Shown: positions 39,208 to 51,470, counted from the first letter of the stretch. The stretch: 64,000 nucleotides of DNA from Myxococcota bacterium (GCA_963169045.1 CAUJDF010000052.1:62001-126000), one strand, 5' to 3'. The notes: generated by a model not told the origin, from the letters alone. Numbers and translations are program-made.

Positions 39208-42200
39208 GTGAGTAAACTTCGCGTGTTGTTGCCCGCGCTCGCCGCCGCCGGGCTCGCCACCACCGCGGCGGCGCAGGTCCGGCCGCGCAACGACCGGTTC
39301 CAGGACATCCAGCGACTGCGCGCCGTCATCCAGGCCGTCGTCGACCTGATCGATGTCGACGATCCGGCGGTTCTGCAGGCCGAGTTCCCGGGGGTGCCCT
39401 TCAGCGTCTTCGACCGCAACCGCAGCGGGACGTTCACCGCCGACGGCTTCGGTCTGTTCGACGTCAACCTCGCGATCGCCCAGTTCATCCACGACGGTCT
39501 GCCCAATCAGGAGACCGACATCGACGGCGACGGCGTGACCGGGTTCGTGGAGCTCGAGTGCGTGTTCGTGCCGCGCGCGAACCCGATCAAGCTCGACCCC
39601 GACAAGGCCGAGTCCCGGGTGGGCGTGCCCGACGGCACCGTCGACTGCGACGGCGACACGATGGGCAACGCGTACGAGCTCTCGAACGGGCTCGACCCGC
39701 TGAACCCCGCCGACGGCCCGCTCGACCCCGACAACGACGGCCTGACGAACGCGCAGGAGGCCGCCGCCGGCACCGACGCCCAGGACGCCGACACCGACGA
39801 TGACGGCATCCCCGACCTCGTCGAGGTCGGTGATCCGGATGATCCGACCGACACGGACGGCGACGGCGTCAACGACGCGGTCGACCCCGACGCCGACGGC
39901 GACGGCGTCGACGACGGCGCGAACGGCGTGCAGACCGACAACTGCCCGCTGGTGGCCAACCCCGACCAGGCGAACGCCGACAACGACGCGCAGGGCGACG
40001 CCTGCGACGCGGACGACGACAACGACGGCCGCGCCGACGCCGCCGACAACTGCCCGGACCGCGCCAACGCCGACCAGGCGAACCTCGACGGCGACGCCCA
40101 GGGTGACGCGTGCGACGCCGACGACGACGGCGACGGCGACGACGACGGCGACGACAACTGCCCCCGCGTCGCCAACGCCGACCAGACGGACACCGATGGC
40201 GACGGCCAGGGCGACGCGTGCGACGCCGACGACGACGGCGACGGCCGCGCCGACGCCCAGGACAACTGCCCGCTGGCGGCGAACGCCGACCAGGCGAACC
40301 TCGACGGCGACGCCCAGGGCGACGCGTGCGATCCGGACCGCGACGGCGACGGCCGGGCGGACGCGCAGGACAACTGCCCCGTCAACCCGAACGCCAACCA
40401 AGCGGACGGCGACAACGACGGCATCGGCGACGCCTGCGACGCCAACACCGACAGAGACGGGGACGGCGTCGACGACGGCGCCGACAACTGCGACGACGCC
40501 GCCAACGCCGACCAGGCGGACCGCGACGGCGACGGGCAGGGCGACGCGTGCGACGCGGACGACGACGGCGACACCGTGGCCGACGGCGACGACAACTGCC
40601 CGGCGGATGCCAACCAGAACCAGACCGACACCGACGGCGACGGGCAGGGCGACGCGTGCGACGCGGACGACGACGGCGACGGCGACGCGGACGCGCAGGA
40701 CAACTGCCCGCTCGTGCCGAACGCCGACCAGGCCAACCTCGACGGCGACGGCCAGGGCGACGTCTGCGATGCGGACGACGACGGCGACAACGTGCCCGAC
40801 GGCCAGGACAACTGCCCCGCCGATGCCAACGCCGACCAGGACGACCGCGACGGCGACGGCGCCGGCGACGCCTGCGACTTCGGCCAGGACGGCGACGGGG
40901 ACGGCGAGGACGACGGCGTCGACAATTGCCCGGACGCGGTGAACCCGAACCAGGCGGACGCCGACGGCGACGGGCAGGGCGACGCGTGCGACGCGGACGA
41001 CGACGGCGACGGCATCGCCGACGGCGCCGACAACTGCCCGGCCGAGGGCAACGCGAACCAGGCGGACCGCGACGGCGACGGGCAGGGCGACGCGTGCGAC
41101 GCGGACGACGACGGCGACGGCCGCGCGGACGCGCAGGACAACTGCCCGGTCGTCGCGAACGCCGGCCAGCAGGACCGCGACGGCGACGGTCAGGGCGACG
41201 CGTGCGACGCCGACAACGACAACGACGGCGTGCCCGACGCGCAGGACAACTGCCCCGACGTGGCGAACGCGAACCAGGCCAACGCCGACGGCGACGCCGC
41301 CGGCGACGCCTGCGACCAGAACGACGACGCGGACGGCGACGGCGTCGACGCGGGTCGCGACAACTGCCCGAACGCGGCGAACGCGAACCAGGCCGACGCC
41401 GACGGTGACGGACTGGGCGACGCATGCGACGCCGACGCGGACGGCGACGGCGCGGCCGACGCCGACGACAACTGCGTGGGCGTGGCCAACCAGGGTCAGG
41501 CCGACGCCGACGGCGACGGCGCCGGCGATGCGTGCGACGCGGACGCCGACGGCGACGGTCGCGACGACGCGCAGGACAACTGCCCGGCCGACGCGAACCA
41601 GAACCAGGCCGACCGCGACGGCGACGGCACGGGCGACGCCTGCGACGACGACAACGACAACGACGGCGTGCCCGACGCGCAGGACAACTGCCCGCTCGAC
41701 GCCAACGGCGGTCAGGGCGACGCCGACGCCGACGGCACGGGCGACGCCTGCGACGAGAATGCCGACGGCGACGGCGACGGCGTCGACGACGGCCGCGACA
41801 ACTGCCCGGACGCGGCGAACGCGAACCAGGCGGACGCCGACGGCGACGGCCAGGGCGATCTCTGCGACGGCGACGCCGACGGCGACGGCGTGGCCGACGG
41901 CGGCGACAACTGCGCTGCGGCGGGCAACGTCGACCAGGGCGACCTGGACGGCGACGGGCAGGGCGACGCGTGCGACGCGGACGACGACGGCGACGGCGTG
42001 CCGGACGCGCAGGACCTCTGTCCGGGCGTGGCCGACGCCGGCCAGGCGGATCGCGACGACGACGGTCGCGGCGACGCGTGCGACGCCGACAACGACAACG
42101 ACGGCGTGCCGGACGCGCAGGACAACTGCCCGGACGCGGCGAACCCCAACCAGGCCAACGCCGACGGCGACGACGCCGGCGACGCCTGCGACCAGAACGC

Positions 42201-43854
42201 GGACGCCGACGGCGACGGCGTCGACGACGGCCGCGACAACTGCGCGAACGTGGCGAACGCCGACCAGGCGGACGCCGACGGCGACGGGCAGGGCGACCCC
42301 TGCGACGCCGATCGCGACGGCGACACCGTGCCGAACGCCGACGACAACTGCGCCGATGTCGCCAACCGCGACCAGGCGAACCTCGACGGCGACGGGCAGG
42401 GCGACGCCTGCGACGCCGACGCCGACGGCGACGGCCGCGCCGACGCGCAGGACAACTGCCCCAACCTGAACAATCAGGACCAGGCGGACCTCGACCAGGA
42501 CGGCACCGGCGACGCCTGCGATCCGGACGACGACGGCGACGGCGTGACCGACGCGCAGGACAACTGCCCGCGCGTGGCCAACGCCAACCAGGCGAACGGC
42601 GACGGCGACGCCGCCGGCGACGCCTGCGACCAGAACGCGGACGGCGACGGCGACCTCATCGACGACGGCCGCGACAACTGCCCCGGCGTCGCCAACGGCG
42701 ACCAGGCCGATCTCGACGGCGACGGGCAGGGCGACGCGTGCGACGCCGACGACGACGGCGACGGCCGCGCCGACGCGCAGGACAACTGCCCGAGGCTCGC
42801 CAACGCCGGCCAGGAGAACGCCGACAACGACGCGCAGGGCGACGCTTGCGACGCCGACGACGACGACGACGGCGTGGCCGATGCACAGGACCTGTGCCCG
42901 GTCAACGCCGATCCGCAGCAGGTCGACCTGGATCAGGACGGCCTGGGCGACGCCTGCGACGCGGACGACGACGGCGACGGCATCGCCGACGCGCAGGACA
43001 ACTGCGCGCGGGTCGCCAACGCCAACCAGGGCAACATCGACGGCGACGCGCAGGGCGACGCCTGCGACGCGGACCGCGACGGCGACGGGCACGCCAACGA
43101 GGCGGACAACTGCCCGGACGATGCCAACGCCAATCAGGCCAACGGCGACGACGACGCGTTCGGCGACGCCTGCGACCCCGACCTCGACAACGACGGCTTC
43201 GCCAACGAGGTCGACAACTGCCCGAACGTCGCGAACCCGGGCCAGGAGGACGACGACGACGACGACGTCGGTGACGCCTGCGATCCCGACAACATCGACA
43301 CCGACAACGACGGCCTGCGCGACGGCCAGGAGGTCGCGTGCGGCCTCGACCCGAACGTGGCCGACGCCGACGCCGACGCCGACAACGACGGCACCGACAA
43401 CGCCACCGAATGCCGAGCGGGCACGCCGCTGCTGCCGATGATCTTCCTGACGACGTTCGACACGGGGGTGGCGAACCAGTACGGCGTGATCGTGAATCTG
43501 CGCCAGCCGGTGGCGAACCTGCGGCCGCTCGACGTGGACGTGAGCGTCCGCTTCGACGACGCGCGGCTCTCGTTCGCGAGCGCCGTCCGTGGCGCCGCGG
43601 CGCAGGCGGCGCGCAAGGACCTGCGCGCCGACCCGCTGCCCGGCAATCAGATCCGCGTGACGCTGATCGGCATCAACAACGACCGGATCTCGTCGGGCGA
43701 GCTGGCGCGGCTGACGTTCAGCCGCGTGGCCGCCGGCGAGACGACGATCGAGATCAACACGCAGACGGCGCAGGTCTCGCCCTTGGAGGCGAACAACGCG
43801 TTGACCTTCGGCGCCGGGCACCCGAACAGCCCGCTGACGATCCAGGTGCAGTGA
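39208..43854 (+). CDS. Thrombospondin type 3 repeat protein with dockerin-like and cohesin-like ends
   Basis: A 1548-residue secreted protein; GTG start with GGGGAGAG upstream and a signal peptide ending AAAQ. Residues 30-118 form a module homologous to the dockerin-like part of the giant protein (IDVDDPAV, FDVNLAIAQFIHD, DIDGDGVTGFVE). TSP3-type calcium repeats begin near residue 150, and residues 244-1370 hold 31 DNCPxxxNxxQ...GDACD units. The last 140 residues (from nucleotide 43430) are a beta domain resembling cohesin: VSVRFDDARLSF, IRVTLIGINNDRISSGELAR, then ALTFGAGHP. The protein could bridge partners through its two ends, with a stiff calcium-bound rod between. It lies 52 bases after the giant gene and 2 bases before the next. 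Confidence 0.85.
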   Translation: MSKLRVLLPALAAAGLATTAAAQVRPRNDRFQDIQRLRAVIQAVVDLIDVDDPAVLQAEFPGVPFSVFDRNRSGTFTADGFGLFDVNLAIAQFIHDGLPNQETDIDGDGVTGFVELECVFVPRANPIKLDPDKAESRVGVPDGTVDCDGDTMGNAYELSNGLDPLNPADGPLDPDNDGLTNAQEAAAGTDAQDADTDDDGIPDLVEVGDPDDPTDTDGDGVNDAVDPDADGDGVDDGANGVQTDNCPLVANPDQANADNDAQGDACDADDDNDGRADAADNCPDRANADQANLDGDAQGDACDADDDGDGDDDGDDNCPRVANADQTDTDGDGQGDACDADDDGDGRADAQDNCPLAANADQANLDGDAQGDACDPDRDGDGRADAQDNCPVNPNANQADGDNDGIGDACDANTDRDGDGVDDGADNCDDAANADQADRDGDGQGDACDADDDGDTVADGDDNCPADANQNQTDTDGDGQGDACDADDDGDGDADAQDNCPLVPNADQANLDGDGQGDVCDADDDGDNVPDGQDNCPADANADQDDRDGDGAGDACDFGQDGDGDGEDDGVDNCPDAVNPNQADADGDGQGDACDADDDGDGIADGADNCPAEGNANQADRDGDGQGDACDADDDGDGRADAQDNCPVVANAGQQDRDGDGQGDACDADNDNDGVPDAQDNCPDVANANQANADGDAAGDACDQNDDADGDGVDAGRDNCPNAANANQADADGDGLGDACDADADGDGAADADDNCVGVANQGQADADGDGAGDACDADADGDGRDDAQDNCPADANQNQADRDGDGTGDACDDDNDNDGVPDAQDNCPLDANGGQGDADADGTGDACDENADGDGDGVDDGRDNCPDAANANQADADGDGQGDLCDGDADGDGVADGGDNCAAAGNVDQGDLDGDGQGDACDADDDGDGVPDAQDLCPGVADAGQADRDDDGRGDACDADNDNDGVPDAQDNCPDAANPNQANADGDDAGDACDQNADADGDGVDDGRDNCANVANADQADADGDGQGDPCDADRDGDTVPNADDNCADVANRDQANLDGDGQGDACDADADGDGRADAQDNCPNLNNQDQADLDQDGTGDACDPDDDGDGVTDAQDNCPRVANANQANGDGDAAGDACDQNADGDGDLIDDGRDNCPGVANGDQADLDGDGQGDACDADDDGDGRADAQDNCPRLANAGQENADNDAQGDACDADDDDDGVADAQDLCPVNADPQQVDLDQDGLGDACDADDDGDGIADAQDNCARVANANQGNIDGDAQGDACDADRDGDGHANEADNCPDDANANQANGDDDAFGDACDPDLDNDGFANEVDNCPNVANPGQEDDDDDDVGDACDPDNIDTDNDGLRDGQEVACGLDPNVADADADADNDGTDNATECRAGTPLLPMIFLTTFDTGVANQYGVIVNLRQPVANLRPLDVDVSVRFDDARLSFASAVRGAAAQAARKDLRADPLPGNQIRVTLIGINNDRISSGELARLTFSRVAAGETTIEINTQTAQVSPLEANNALTFGAGHPNSPLTIQVQ
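39937..43326 (+). repeat. 31 thrombospondin type 3 repeats with a four-unit super-period (coding)
   Basis: Thirty-one units of mostly 36 residues (108 bases). Units 5, 9, 13, 17, 21 and 25 are 38 residues long, with an extra GDGVDDG-like end. They start at 40369, 40807, 41245, 41683, 42121 and 42559, exactly 438 bases apart. The unit before each long one at 12, 16 and 20 ends DNDNDGVPDAQ. This shows growth by duplication of four-unit blocks. It is coding sequence, not CRISPR. Confidence 0.92.
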
Positions 43855-43856
43855 GA

Positions 43857-45569
43857 ATGAAGACCGACATGCGGACATCGCTGAGCGCCGCCCTCCTCGC
43901 CCTGTTGCTCGCCGCCGGTTGCGGCGGCGACTCGACGGGCGGCTCGACCGGCGGCGACGACGCGGCGCCCGGCGGGGACTCCGGGCTCGTGCCGCCGAAC
44001 GACGGGGGCGCCGATCCCGACGGCGGCGGACCCGATCCCGATGGGGGCGCCGATCCCGACATGGCCGTCGACCCCGACGGGGGCGGCGACTTCGACGCCG
44101 GCGACGCAAGCCCCGACGCCGGCGGCGACGCGGGGATCGAAGACACGCTCTGCGCGCCCTGCGACGCGGACGACGACTGCGAGCCCGGCGCGAAGTGCCT
44201 CGAGGCCGCCGACGGGGCGAAGTTCTGCGGCCGCGACTGCGCGGGCGCCGAGTGCCCCGCGGGCTACAGCTGCACGGATGAGGGGGAGGGCGTCGAGCAG
44301 TGCCGCCCCTCGACCGGCCTCTGCGGCGAGTGCGCCGACGCCGATGGCGACGGGTACGGCGACGGCGTCGGCTGCCTCGGCGCCGACTGCAACGACGGCG
44401 AGAACCGCGCCTGGACGGGCGCGACCGACGCCTGCGACGGCGTCGACAACGACTGCGACGGCACCACCGACGAGGACTTCCAGCCCGCCGAGTGCGGCGT
44501 CGGCGCCTGCGCGTCGCAGAGCCGCTGCGAGGGTGGCGCCGAGCTGCCCTGCGTGCCGGGCGCCGCGGCGGCCGACGACACCACCTGCGACGGTCGCGAC
44601 GACGACTGCAACGGCGAGGCCGACGAGGACTACGTCCCGCAGCAGTGCGGGCAGGGCGTCTGCGTCGCGACCAGCGCGTGCGCCGGCGGCAACGAGACGG
44701 CCTGCACGCCGGGGCCGGTGCTGTCCGACCGCGACGAGACCTGCGACCTCGTCGACGACGACTGCGACGGCGTCGCCGACGACGACTTCGTCGGCGAGAT
44801 CTGCGGCGTGGGCGCCTGCGCGGTGCCCGGCGTCTGCGAGGACGGGATGACCTCCTGCGAGCCGCGGGATCCGATCGCCGAGAACGACGCGACCTGCGAC
44901 GGCGTCGACGACGACTGCGACGGCCGGAGCGACGAGGACTTCGCCACCGAGGAGACGTGCGGCCTCGGCGTCTGCCGCCGCGCGGCGACGTGCGGCGAAG
45001 GCAGCGTGTCGTGCACGGCAGGCGAGCCGAACTCCGCGGACGACGCGAGCTGCAACGGCGTCGACGACGACTGCGACGGCCGCGTCGATGACGACTGCGA
45101 CGAGAACTACCTGGAATTCCGAGAGGTTTCGCGGGACGCCAGCAGCATCGTCGTCGACGTGTTGTACACGCGCAACGCCCCGCCGGACGGCGACGCCGAG
45201 CAGAGCGAGCCGCAGATCGTCCGCTTGTGGATCCGGCACCCGGAGGGCCTGCGCGTGCCGTGCGCGGATCCGGAAGGGCAGCCCTCGTGCGACGTCGACC
45301 CGGCGCGGGTCGAGCGCGGCGCCTCGCTGATCGAGGCCGAGAAGGACTTCGCCGCCGTACAGGCGCGCAGCCCGACCGAGCTGTACATCCTGGCGCTCGC
45401 GATCAACACGAACCGGATCCACGCGGGGCAGATCGCCCGCATCCGCTTCGACCGCGTCCCCGGGGCCCAGGGTCCGTTCCAGCTCGGCTGGGACCGGGCG
45501 CGCACGCAGTTCGCGCCCGTGGAGGCCGACGCGGTCCTCCAGGTCCGCGAGGCGGCGCTGCCGGATTGA
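43857..45569 (+). CDS. MopE-type lipoprotein with cohesin-like C-terminus (first)
   Basis: A 570-residue lipoprotein. The signal (starting at ATG 43857, or 43869) ends in lipobox AAGC. A long Asp/Gly/Pro linker follows (about 25-95), then a Cys-rich part, then five copies of CDGxDDDCDGxxDE (about residues 195-420), the putative metal-binding motif of MopE-type proteins. The last 150 residues form a beta domain matching those of the TSP3 protein and the second lipoprotein: ALAINTNRIHAGQIARIRF aligns with their GELAR stretch. It should be lipid-anchored in the outer membrane. It starts 2 bases after the TSP3 gene and 7 bases before the next. Confidence 0.83.
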   Translation: MKTDMRTSLSAALLALLLAAGCGGDSTGGSTGGDDAAPGGDSGLVPPNDGGADPDGGGPDPDGGADPDMAVDPDGGGDFDAGDASPDAGGDAGIEDTLCAPCDADDDCEPGAKCLEAADGAKFCGRDCAGAECPAGYSCTDEGEGVEQCRPSTGLCGECADADGDGYGDGVGCLGADCNDGENRAWTGATDACDGVDNDCDGTTDEDFQPAECGVGACASQSRCEGGAELPCVPGAAAADDTTCDGRDDDCNGEADEDYVPQQCGQGVCVATSACAGGNETACTPGPVLSDRDETCDLVDDDCDGVADDDFVGEICGVGACAVPGVCEDGMTSCEPRDPIAENDATCDGVDDDCDGRSDEDFATEETCGLGVCRRAATCGEGSVSCTAGEPNSADDASCNGVDDDCDGRVDDDCDENYLEFREVSRDASSIVVDVLYTRNAPPDGDAEQSEPQIVRLWIRHPEGLRVPCADPEGQPSCDVDPARVERGASLIEAEKDFAAVQARSPTELYILALAINTNRIHAGQIARIRFDRVPGAQGPFQLGWDRARTQFAPVEADAVLQVREAALPD

Positions 45570-45576
45570 CCCCGCC

Positions 45577-48500
45577 TTGACGACACGCCCCGCCATCGTC
45601 GGCCTGATCCTGCTCCTCCTCGCGGGCACGGCGAGCGCCCGTCCCTCTGTCGAGATCGTGTCGCCCGGCGACGGCGCCTGCGTCGCCTCGGGCCTGCCGC
45701 CGCTCCCGGGGATCCCGGGCGGGCAGCCCGTCGTGCCGGCGGTCGACGTCCCGCTGCGCCTGCGGCTCGCCGAGACCGCCGGCGCCGTCATCGACGTCAC
45801 GGTCACCGTCGACGGGGTGGAGGTCGCCCGCGACACCTACGACCCCGCGGGGGCGGCGGCGGAGGTCACCGACCGCTTCGCCATCCCCGCGGCGTCGGTG
45901 TCCGACGGCGTGGATCGCCGCATCGCCGTCACCGTCGAGAGCGGGGGCGAGCGCGCGTCGGCCGCGGTCACGGTGACCGTCGACCGGACGCCGCCGCGGG
46001 TGGTCTTCGAGGAGGTGGAGCTCGCCCGCCTCGGCGCGTGCATCGGCCCGGGCGCGCCGCTTGCGCTCCGCTACCGGGTCGAGGACGCCGTCGACCCGCA
46101 GCCCGCCGTCACCGAGACCCTCGAGACGGATGGCTGTGCGGTCGACCAGGTCCTGACGGTCCGCGACCACTGCGGCGCAGGGAACGCGCAGCGCGTCCCG
46201 TTCCGCTCGCGGCGCGCGCCCGCCGAGCCGCCGCGCATCGTCGCCGAGGGCGTCGAGAACGGCGGCTCCTATCTCGCGCCGGCCATCGGCTTCCGGGTCG
46301 AGGCGGCGGCGGCCTGCGTCGGCGGCGTCACGGCCACCCTCGCGCGCGACCAGGAGGTCCCGGCGCCCGTGTTCGCCGGCGCCGTCGTCGAGGCGCCGGG
46401 CCAGTACGTGCTCACGGTGACGGCCCTGACCTGCGCCGCCGAGCCCGTCACCTCGCGCACCGCGTTCACCGTCCTGCCCGCACCCGCCGCCGACGCCGGC
46501 GGCCCCTACGCCGTGGCGCAGGGCACGCCGCTGACCCTCGACGGGTCGGGCAGCATCATGCCCGCGGCCCTCGGGCGCATCGTCGAGTACGCCTGGGACC
46601 TCGACGCCGACGGCTTCTTCGACGCCGAGGAGGGGCGCGGCGCGCGCGTGCCCTTCGACACCCTCGTTTCCGACGGCGAGTACGTCATCGCCCTGCGCAT
46701 CACCACCGACCAGGGCCTCGTCGAGTACGACTACACCGAGGTCGCCGTCCTCGACGTCACGCCGACCTGCGACGCGGGCGGCCCCTACGCGATCGAGCAG
46801 GGCGCGGCGCTCCAGTTCGACGCGACCGGCTCCCGCGCGGGGCACGCCATGGAGCCGATCCTCGCGTTCGGCTGGGACTTCGGCGACGACCGCTTCCCGC
46901 AGCGCGGCGCCGGCCTGGCGCGCCCCACGCACCGCTACGACGACGAGGGCGACTTCGTCGTCACCCTCACCGCCGAGGACATCGATTCGTCTTGCACCGC
47001 GCGCGCGGACGTGCATGTACGCGACGTGGAGCCGGTCATCCGCAACCTGCGTGCACGCGACGCCGACCGCCTCGTCGAGGGCGTGCCGGTGGTCTTCACC
47101 GCCGCCCAGACCTCGGCCGGCGCCGACGCCGAGCCGATCGTGCGCTTCCGCTGGGACTTCGGGGACGGCTCGCCCGCCGTCGAGGGCCCCGACCTGCGCG
47201 GCCCGAGCCACGTGTACGCCCGCGGCGGCGCCTATACGGTCTGCCTCGAGGTGGCCGACGTCGACTCGACCGTGCGCGAGTGCTTCGAGATCGTCGTCGC
47301 CGACCTGAACCCGCTCGCCCGCCTCGACGGTCCCGACTACGCCATCGAGGGCGAGGAGGTGCTCTTCGACGCCGGCCGCAGCCGTGCCGGCGGCGACGCC
47401 GATCCCATCCGCCGCTTCACCTGGGACTTCGGCGACGGCTCGCCGCCGCTCGTGGTCGACGATCCGTCCCAGCGGCAGGTGACGCACGTCTTCCTGCGCG
47501 ACGGCGCTTTGACCGTGACCCTCACCGTCGCCGACGAGGACTCGCAGGCCTCGGTGACGCACGACATCCTGGTCGACGACGCGACGCCGGTGGCCCGTTT
47601 CACGATCGGGGCCGAGGCGGTCTTCGAGGGCGTGCCGGTGCTCTTCGACGCCGGCGCCAGCGCGCCCGGCGGGCCCGGCGACCCGATCGCCGCGTACGAG
47701 TGGCAGTTCGGCGATGGCACGCCCGTGGAGCGCGAGCGCGAGGTGCGCCACGCCTTCCCCGACGACGGCGAGTACATCGTGCGCCTCGTCGTGCGCGACC
47801 AGGACGGCAGCCGCGCGGCGTCCGAACGGACGGTGCTCGTCCGCAACCGCGCGCCGGCGAACGTGCGGATCGTCGCCGAGACCCCCTACCTCGAGAGCGG
47901 GCGCGACGCCACCTTCCGCGTCGACTACGAAGAGGCCGCGGGCGACCTGCCGCGCGTGACCTGGTCGATGGGCGACGGCGCCACGTACGAGGGCCGCGAC
48001 CGCGTGACGCACCGCTTCGGCGTGCCGGGCGCGTACACGGTCCGCGTCGCGCTCGACGACCGGGAGGGCGGGCTGGCCGAGGCGCGCCTCGAGGTGACCG
48101 TCACGGGCGCGGGCCCCGTGCTGAGCGCGCCGGCCGTGGTCGAGGGCATGGAGGGACGGCCGCTCGCGTTCGACGTCGACGTCGAGGCGGCGGCGGACGG
48201 GCAGGGGGGCCTCGACGGCCCGGTCGCCCTGACCGTGGCCCTCGCGCCGCCGGGCGCCGAGAGCACGGTGGCCGACGTCGGCGACGGGCGCGCGCGGCGC
48301 CGCCTCCACGTGGCCTGGACGCCCGGGCTCATCGACGCCGGCGACCACCGCGTGCGCGTCGCGGCGCGCAGCCCGTCCGGCATCGTGCGCACGGCCGAGG
48401 TCGTGCTGCGCGTGGCCGAGAGCGGCACGCCGATGCTCGCCGCGCTCGGGGGCGGCGCCGACGGCCGCCTCACGCTCCACGCGTGGCGGTACGACGCGGT

Positions 48501-49362
48501 GCGGCGCGTGGATCGCTTCGAGATCATTGCGGATCTGCCGCTCGGTGCCGGCGCGGGCGACCTCGCGGCGTCGCCGGGCGGCGATCGGGTCTTCGTCACG
48601 TTGCCGGGCGCCAGCGCGCTCGCGGTCGCCGCGACCGGGCCGTCGCCGCGGGTCCTCCGGCGCATCCCCATCGCCGGCCGGCCGCTGGCGGTCGTCCGCG
48701 GTCCGGACCGGATCTGGGTCTTCGACGGCGTCGAGGGTCGCCTGACGGGGGTCGACGCCGACCGCCTCAAGGTGAGCGCGGTGCGGATGCTGCGCGGCGC
48801 GCGTGCGCTCGTCGGGGCGGCCGTCCTGCCAGGCGGCGAGCAGGGGGACCGCCTCCTCGCCGTCTCGCAGGCGACGGGCGAGCTGCTGGTCATCGATCCC
48901 GAGGCGCAGGGCGAGCCGGTGCTGGCGCGCCTGGCGCTCGGTGGGCAGCTGCAGCGCGTCCTCGTCGATCCCGAGGCTGGCGTGGTGCGCGTGGTCGACG
49001 GGAAGGGCCGGCGCCTGCTCGCCCTGTCGGCCGCGGACCTGCTTGCCGGCGCGGTCCCCACCGTCGAGGTCGCCGAGGTGCCGTTCGCGCCACGCGACGT
49101 GGCGGTCGGCGGCGGTCTCGTGTGGACGGCGGGCGAGGGCGGCCTGGCCCGGCTCGACGCGGCGGGCGTCTACCGCGAGCTGCGCCGGGAGCCGCTCGAG
49201 TCGGTCGCGGTGCTGCCTTCGAGTCTGTATGGCATCCCGGCGCTGGCGCTCGGATCGCGGCGCCACGTCGAGAGCGTGGGCGCCGCGGCCCTCGACACGC
49301 TGGCGGGCGTTCGGGGGGCCGGGGCGCGGCGGCTGCTCCAGTTCACCCGATTCGACCCTTGA
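45577..49362 (+). CDS. Secreted PKD-repeat protein with C-terminal propeller-like domain
   Basis: A 1261-residue protein with a TTG start and a signal peptide ending TASA. Ig-like domains occupy about 25-300. Seven or so PKD domains follow (about 300-850), with typical WDFGDGSP and DAGGPYA motifs. A further Ig-like domain leads to a region (from about residue 950, nucleotide 48430) of repeating short strands with LLALSAAD and RIWVFDG, probably a beta-propeller of the YncE kind. It has neither lipobox nor cohesin-like nor dockerin-like domain. The stop overlaps a possible TTG start of the next gene. Confidence 0.82.
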   Translation: MTTRPAIVGLILLLLAGTASARPSVEIVSPGDGACVASGLPPLPGIPGGQPVVPAVDVPLRLRLAETAGAVIDVTVTVDGVEVARDTYDPAGAAAEVTDRFAIPAASVSDGVDRRIAVTVESGGERASAAVTVTVDRTPPRVVFEEVELARLGACIGPGAPLALRYRVEDAVDPQPAVTETLETDGCAVDQVLTVRDHCGAGNAQRVPFRSRRAPAEPPRIVAEGVENGGSYLAPAIGFRVEAAAACVGGVTATLARDQEVPAPVFAGAVVEAPGQYVLTVTALTCAAEPVTSRTAFTVLPAPAADAGGPYAVAQGTPLTLDGSGSIMPAALGRIVEYAWDLDADGFFDAEEGRGARVPFDTLVSDGEYVIALRITTDQGLVEYDYTEVAVLDVTPTCDAGGPYAIEQGAALQFDATGSRAGHAMEPILAFGWDFGDDRFPQRGAGLARPTHRYDDEGDFVVTLTAEDIDSSCTARADVHVRDVEPVIRNLRARDADRLVEGVPVVFTAAQTSAGADAEPIVRFRWDFGDGSPAVEGPDLRGPSHVYARGGAYTVCLEVADVDSTVRECFEIVVADLNPLARLDGPDYAIEGEEVLFDAGRSRAGGDADPIRRFTWDFGDGSPPLVVDDPSQRQVTHVFLRDGALTVTLTVADEDSQASVTHDILVDDATPVARFTIGAEAVFEGVPVLFDAGASAPGGPGDPIAAYEWQFGDGTPVEREREVRHAFPDDGEYIVRLVVRDQDGSRAASERTVLVRNRAPANVRIVAETPYLESGRDATFRVDYEEAAGDLPRVTWSMGDGATYEGRDRVTHRFGVPGAYTVRVALDDREGGLAEARLEVTVTGAGPVLSAPAVVEGMEGRPLAFDVDVEAAADGQGGLDGPVALTVALAPPGAESTVADVGDGRARRRLHVAWTPGLIDAGDHRVRVAARSPSGIVRTAEVVLRVAESGTPMLAALGGGADGRLTLHAWRYDAVRRVDRFEIIADLPLGAGAGDLAASPGGDRVFVTLPGASALAVAATGPSPRVLRRIPIAGRPLAVVRGPDRIWVFDGVEGRLTGVDADRLKVSAVRMLRGARALVGAAVLPGGEQGDRLLAVSQATGELLVIDPEAQGEPVLARLALGGQLQRVLVDPEAGVVRVVDGKGRRLLALSAADLLAGAVPTVEVAEVPFAPRDVAVGGGLVWTAGEGGLARLDAAGVYRELRREPLESVAVLPSSLYGIPALALGSRRHVESVGAAALDTLAGVRGAGARRLLQFTRFDP

Positions 49363-49394
49363 ACGTCGGCCGGACCTCGCCACAGGAGTACCCC

Positions 49395-51371
<1,977 letters not shown>

Positions 51372-51383
51372 GCCCCGCGGGGC
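51372..51383 (+). terminator. Palindrome at end of surface operon
   Basis: GCCCCGCGGGGC directly follows the stop of the last surface gene and can form a GC hairpin, but no T-run is present. The remaining bases to 51470 show no clear promoter. Confidence 0.35.
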
Positions 51384-51470
51384 CGGCCACTCGACGAGAC
51401 GCTTCGTCCGAGGTGAGACAGTCGTCGAGCGCCTGTGCTCTCATGGCACGTCGCGAAGGGAACGCATCAC

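Noticed and set aside
29679-39506. A 3275-codon open frame on the minus strand opposite the giant gene
   Set aside because: It is a shadow produced by high GC and codon bias; the plus strand has signal peptide, ribosome site and recognisable domains, while the minus product is low-complexity Arg/Val/Asp text.
39937-43326. CRISPR or satellite array
   Set aside because: Spacing of 108 bases, no identical short repeats with unique spacers, and an unbroken reading frame with TSP3 motifs.
38956-44109. A 1717-codon minus-strand frame opposite the TSP3 gene
   Set aside because: Its regular VAVGVRLVGV-like pattern simply mirrors the 108-base repeats of the coding strand.
46038-49358. Upstream extension of the second MopE-type lipoprotein frame
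   Set aside because: It overlaps the PKD protein in another frame and is Arg-rich shadow; the lipoprotein signal begins near 49395.
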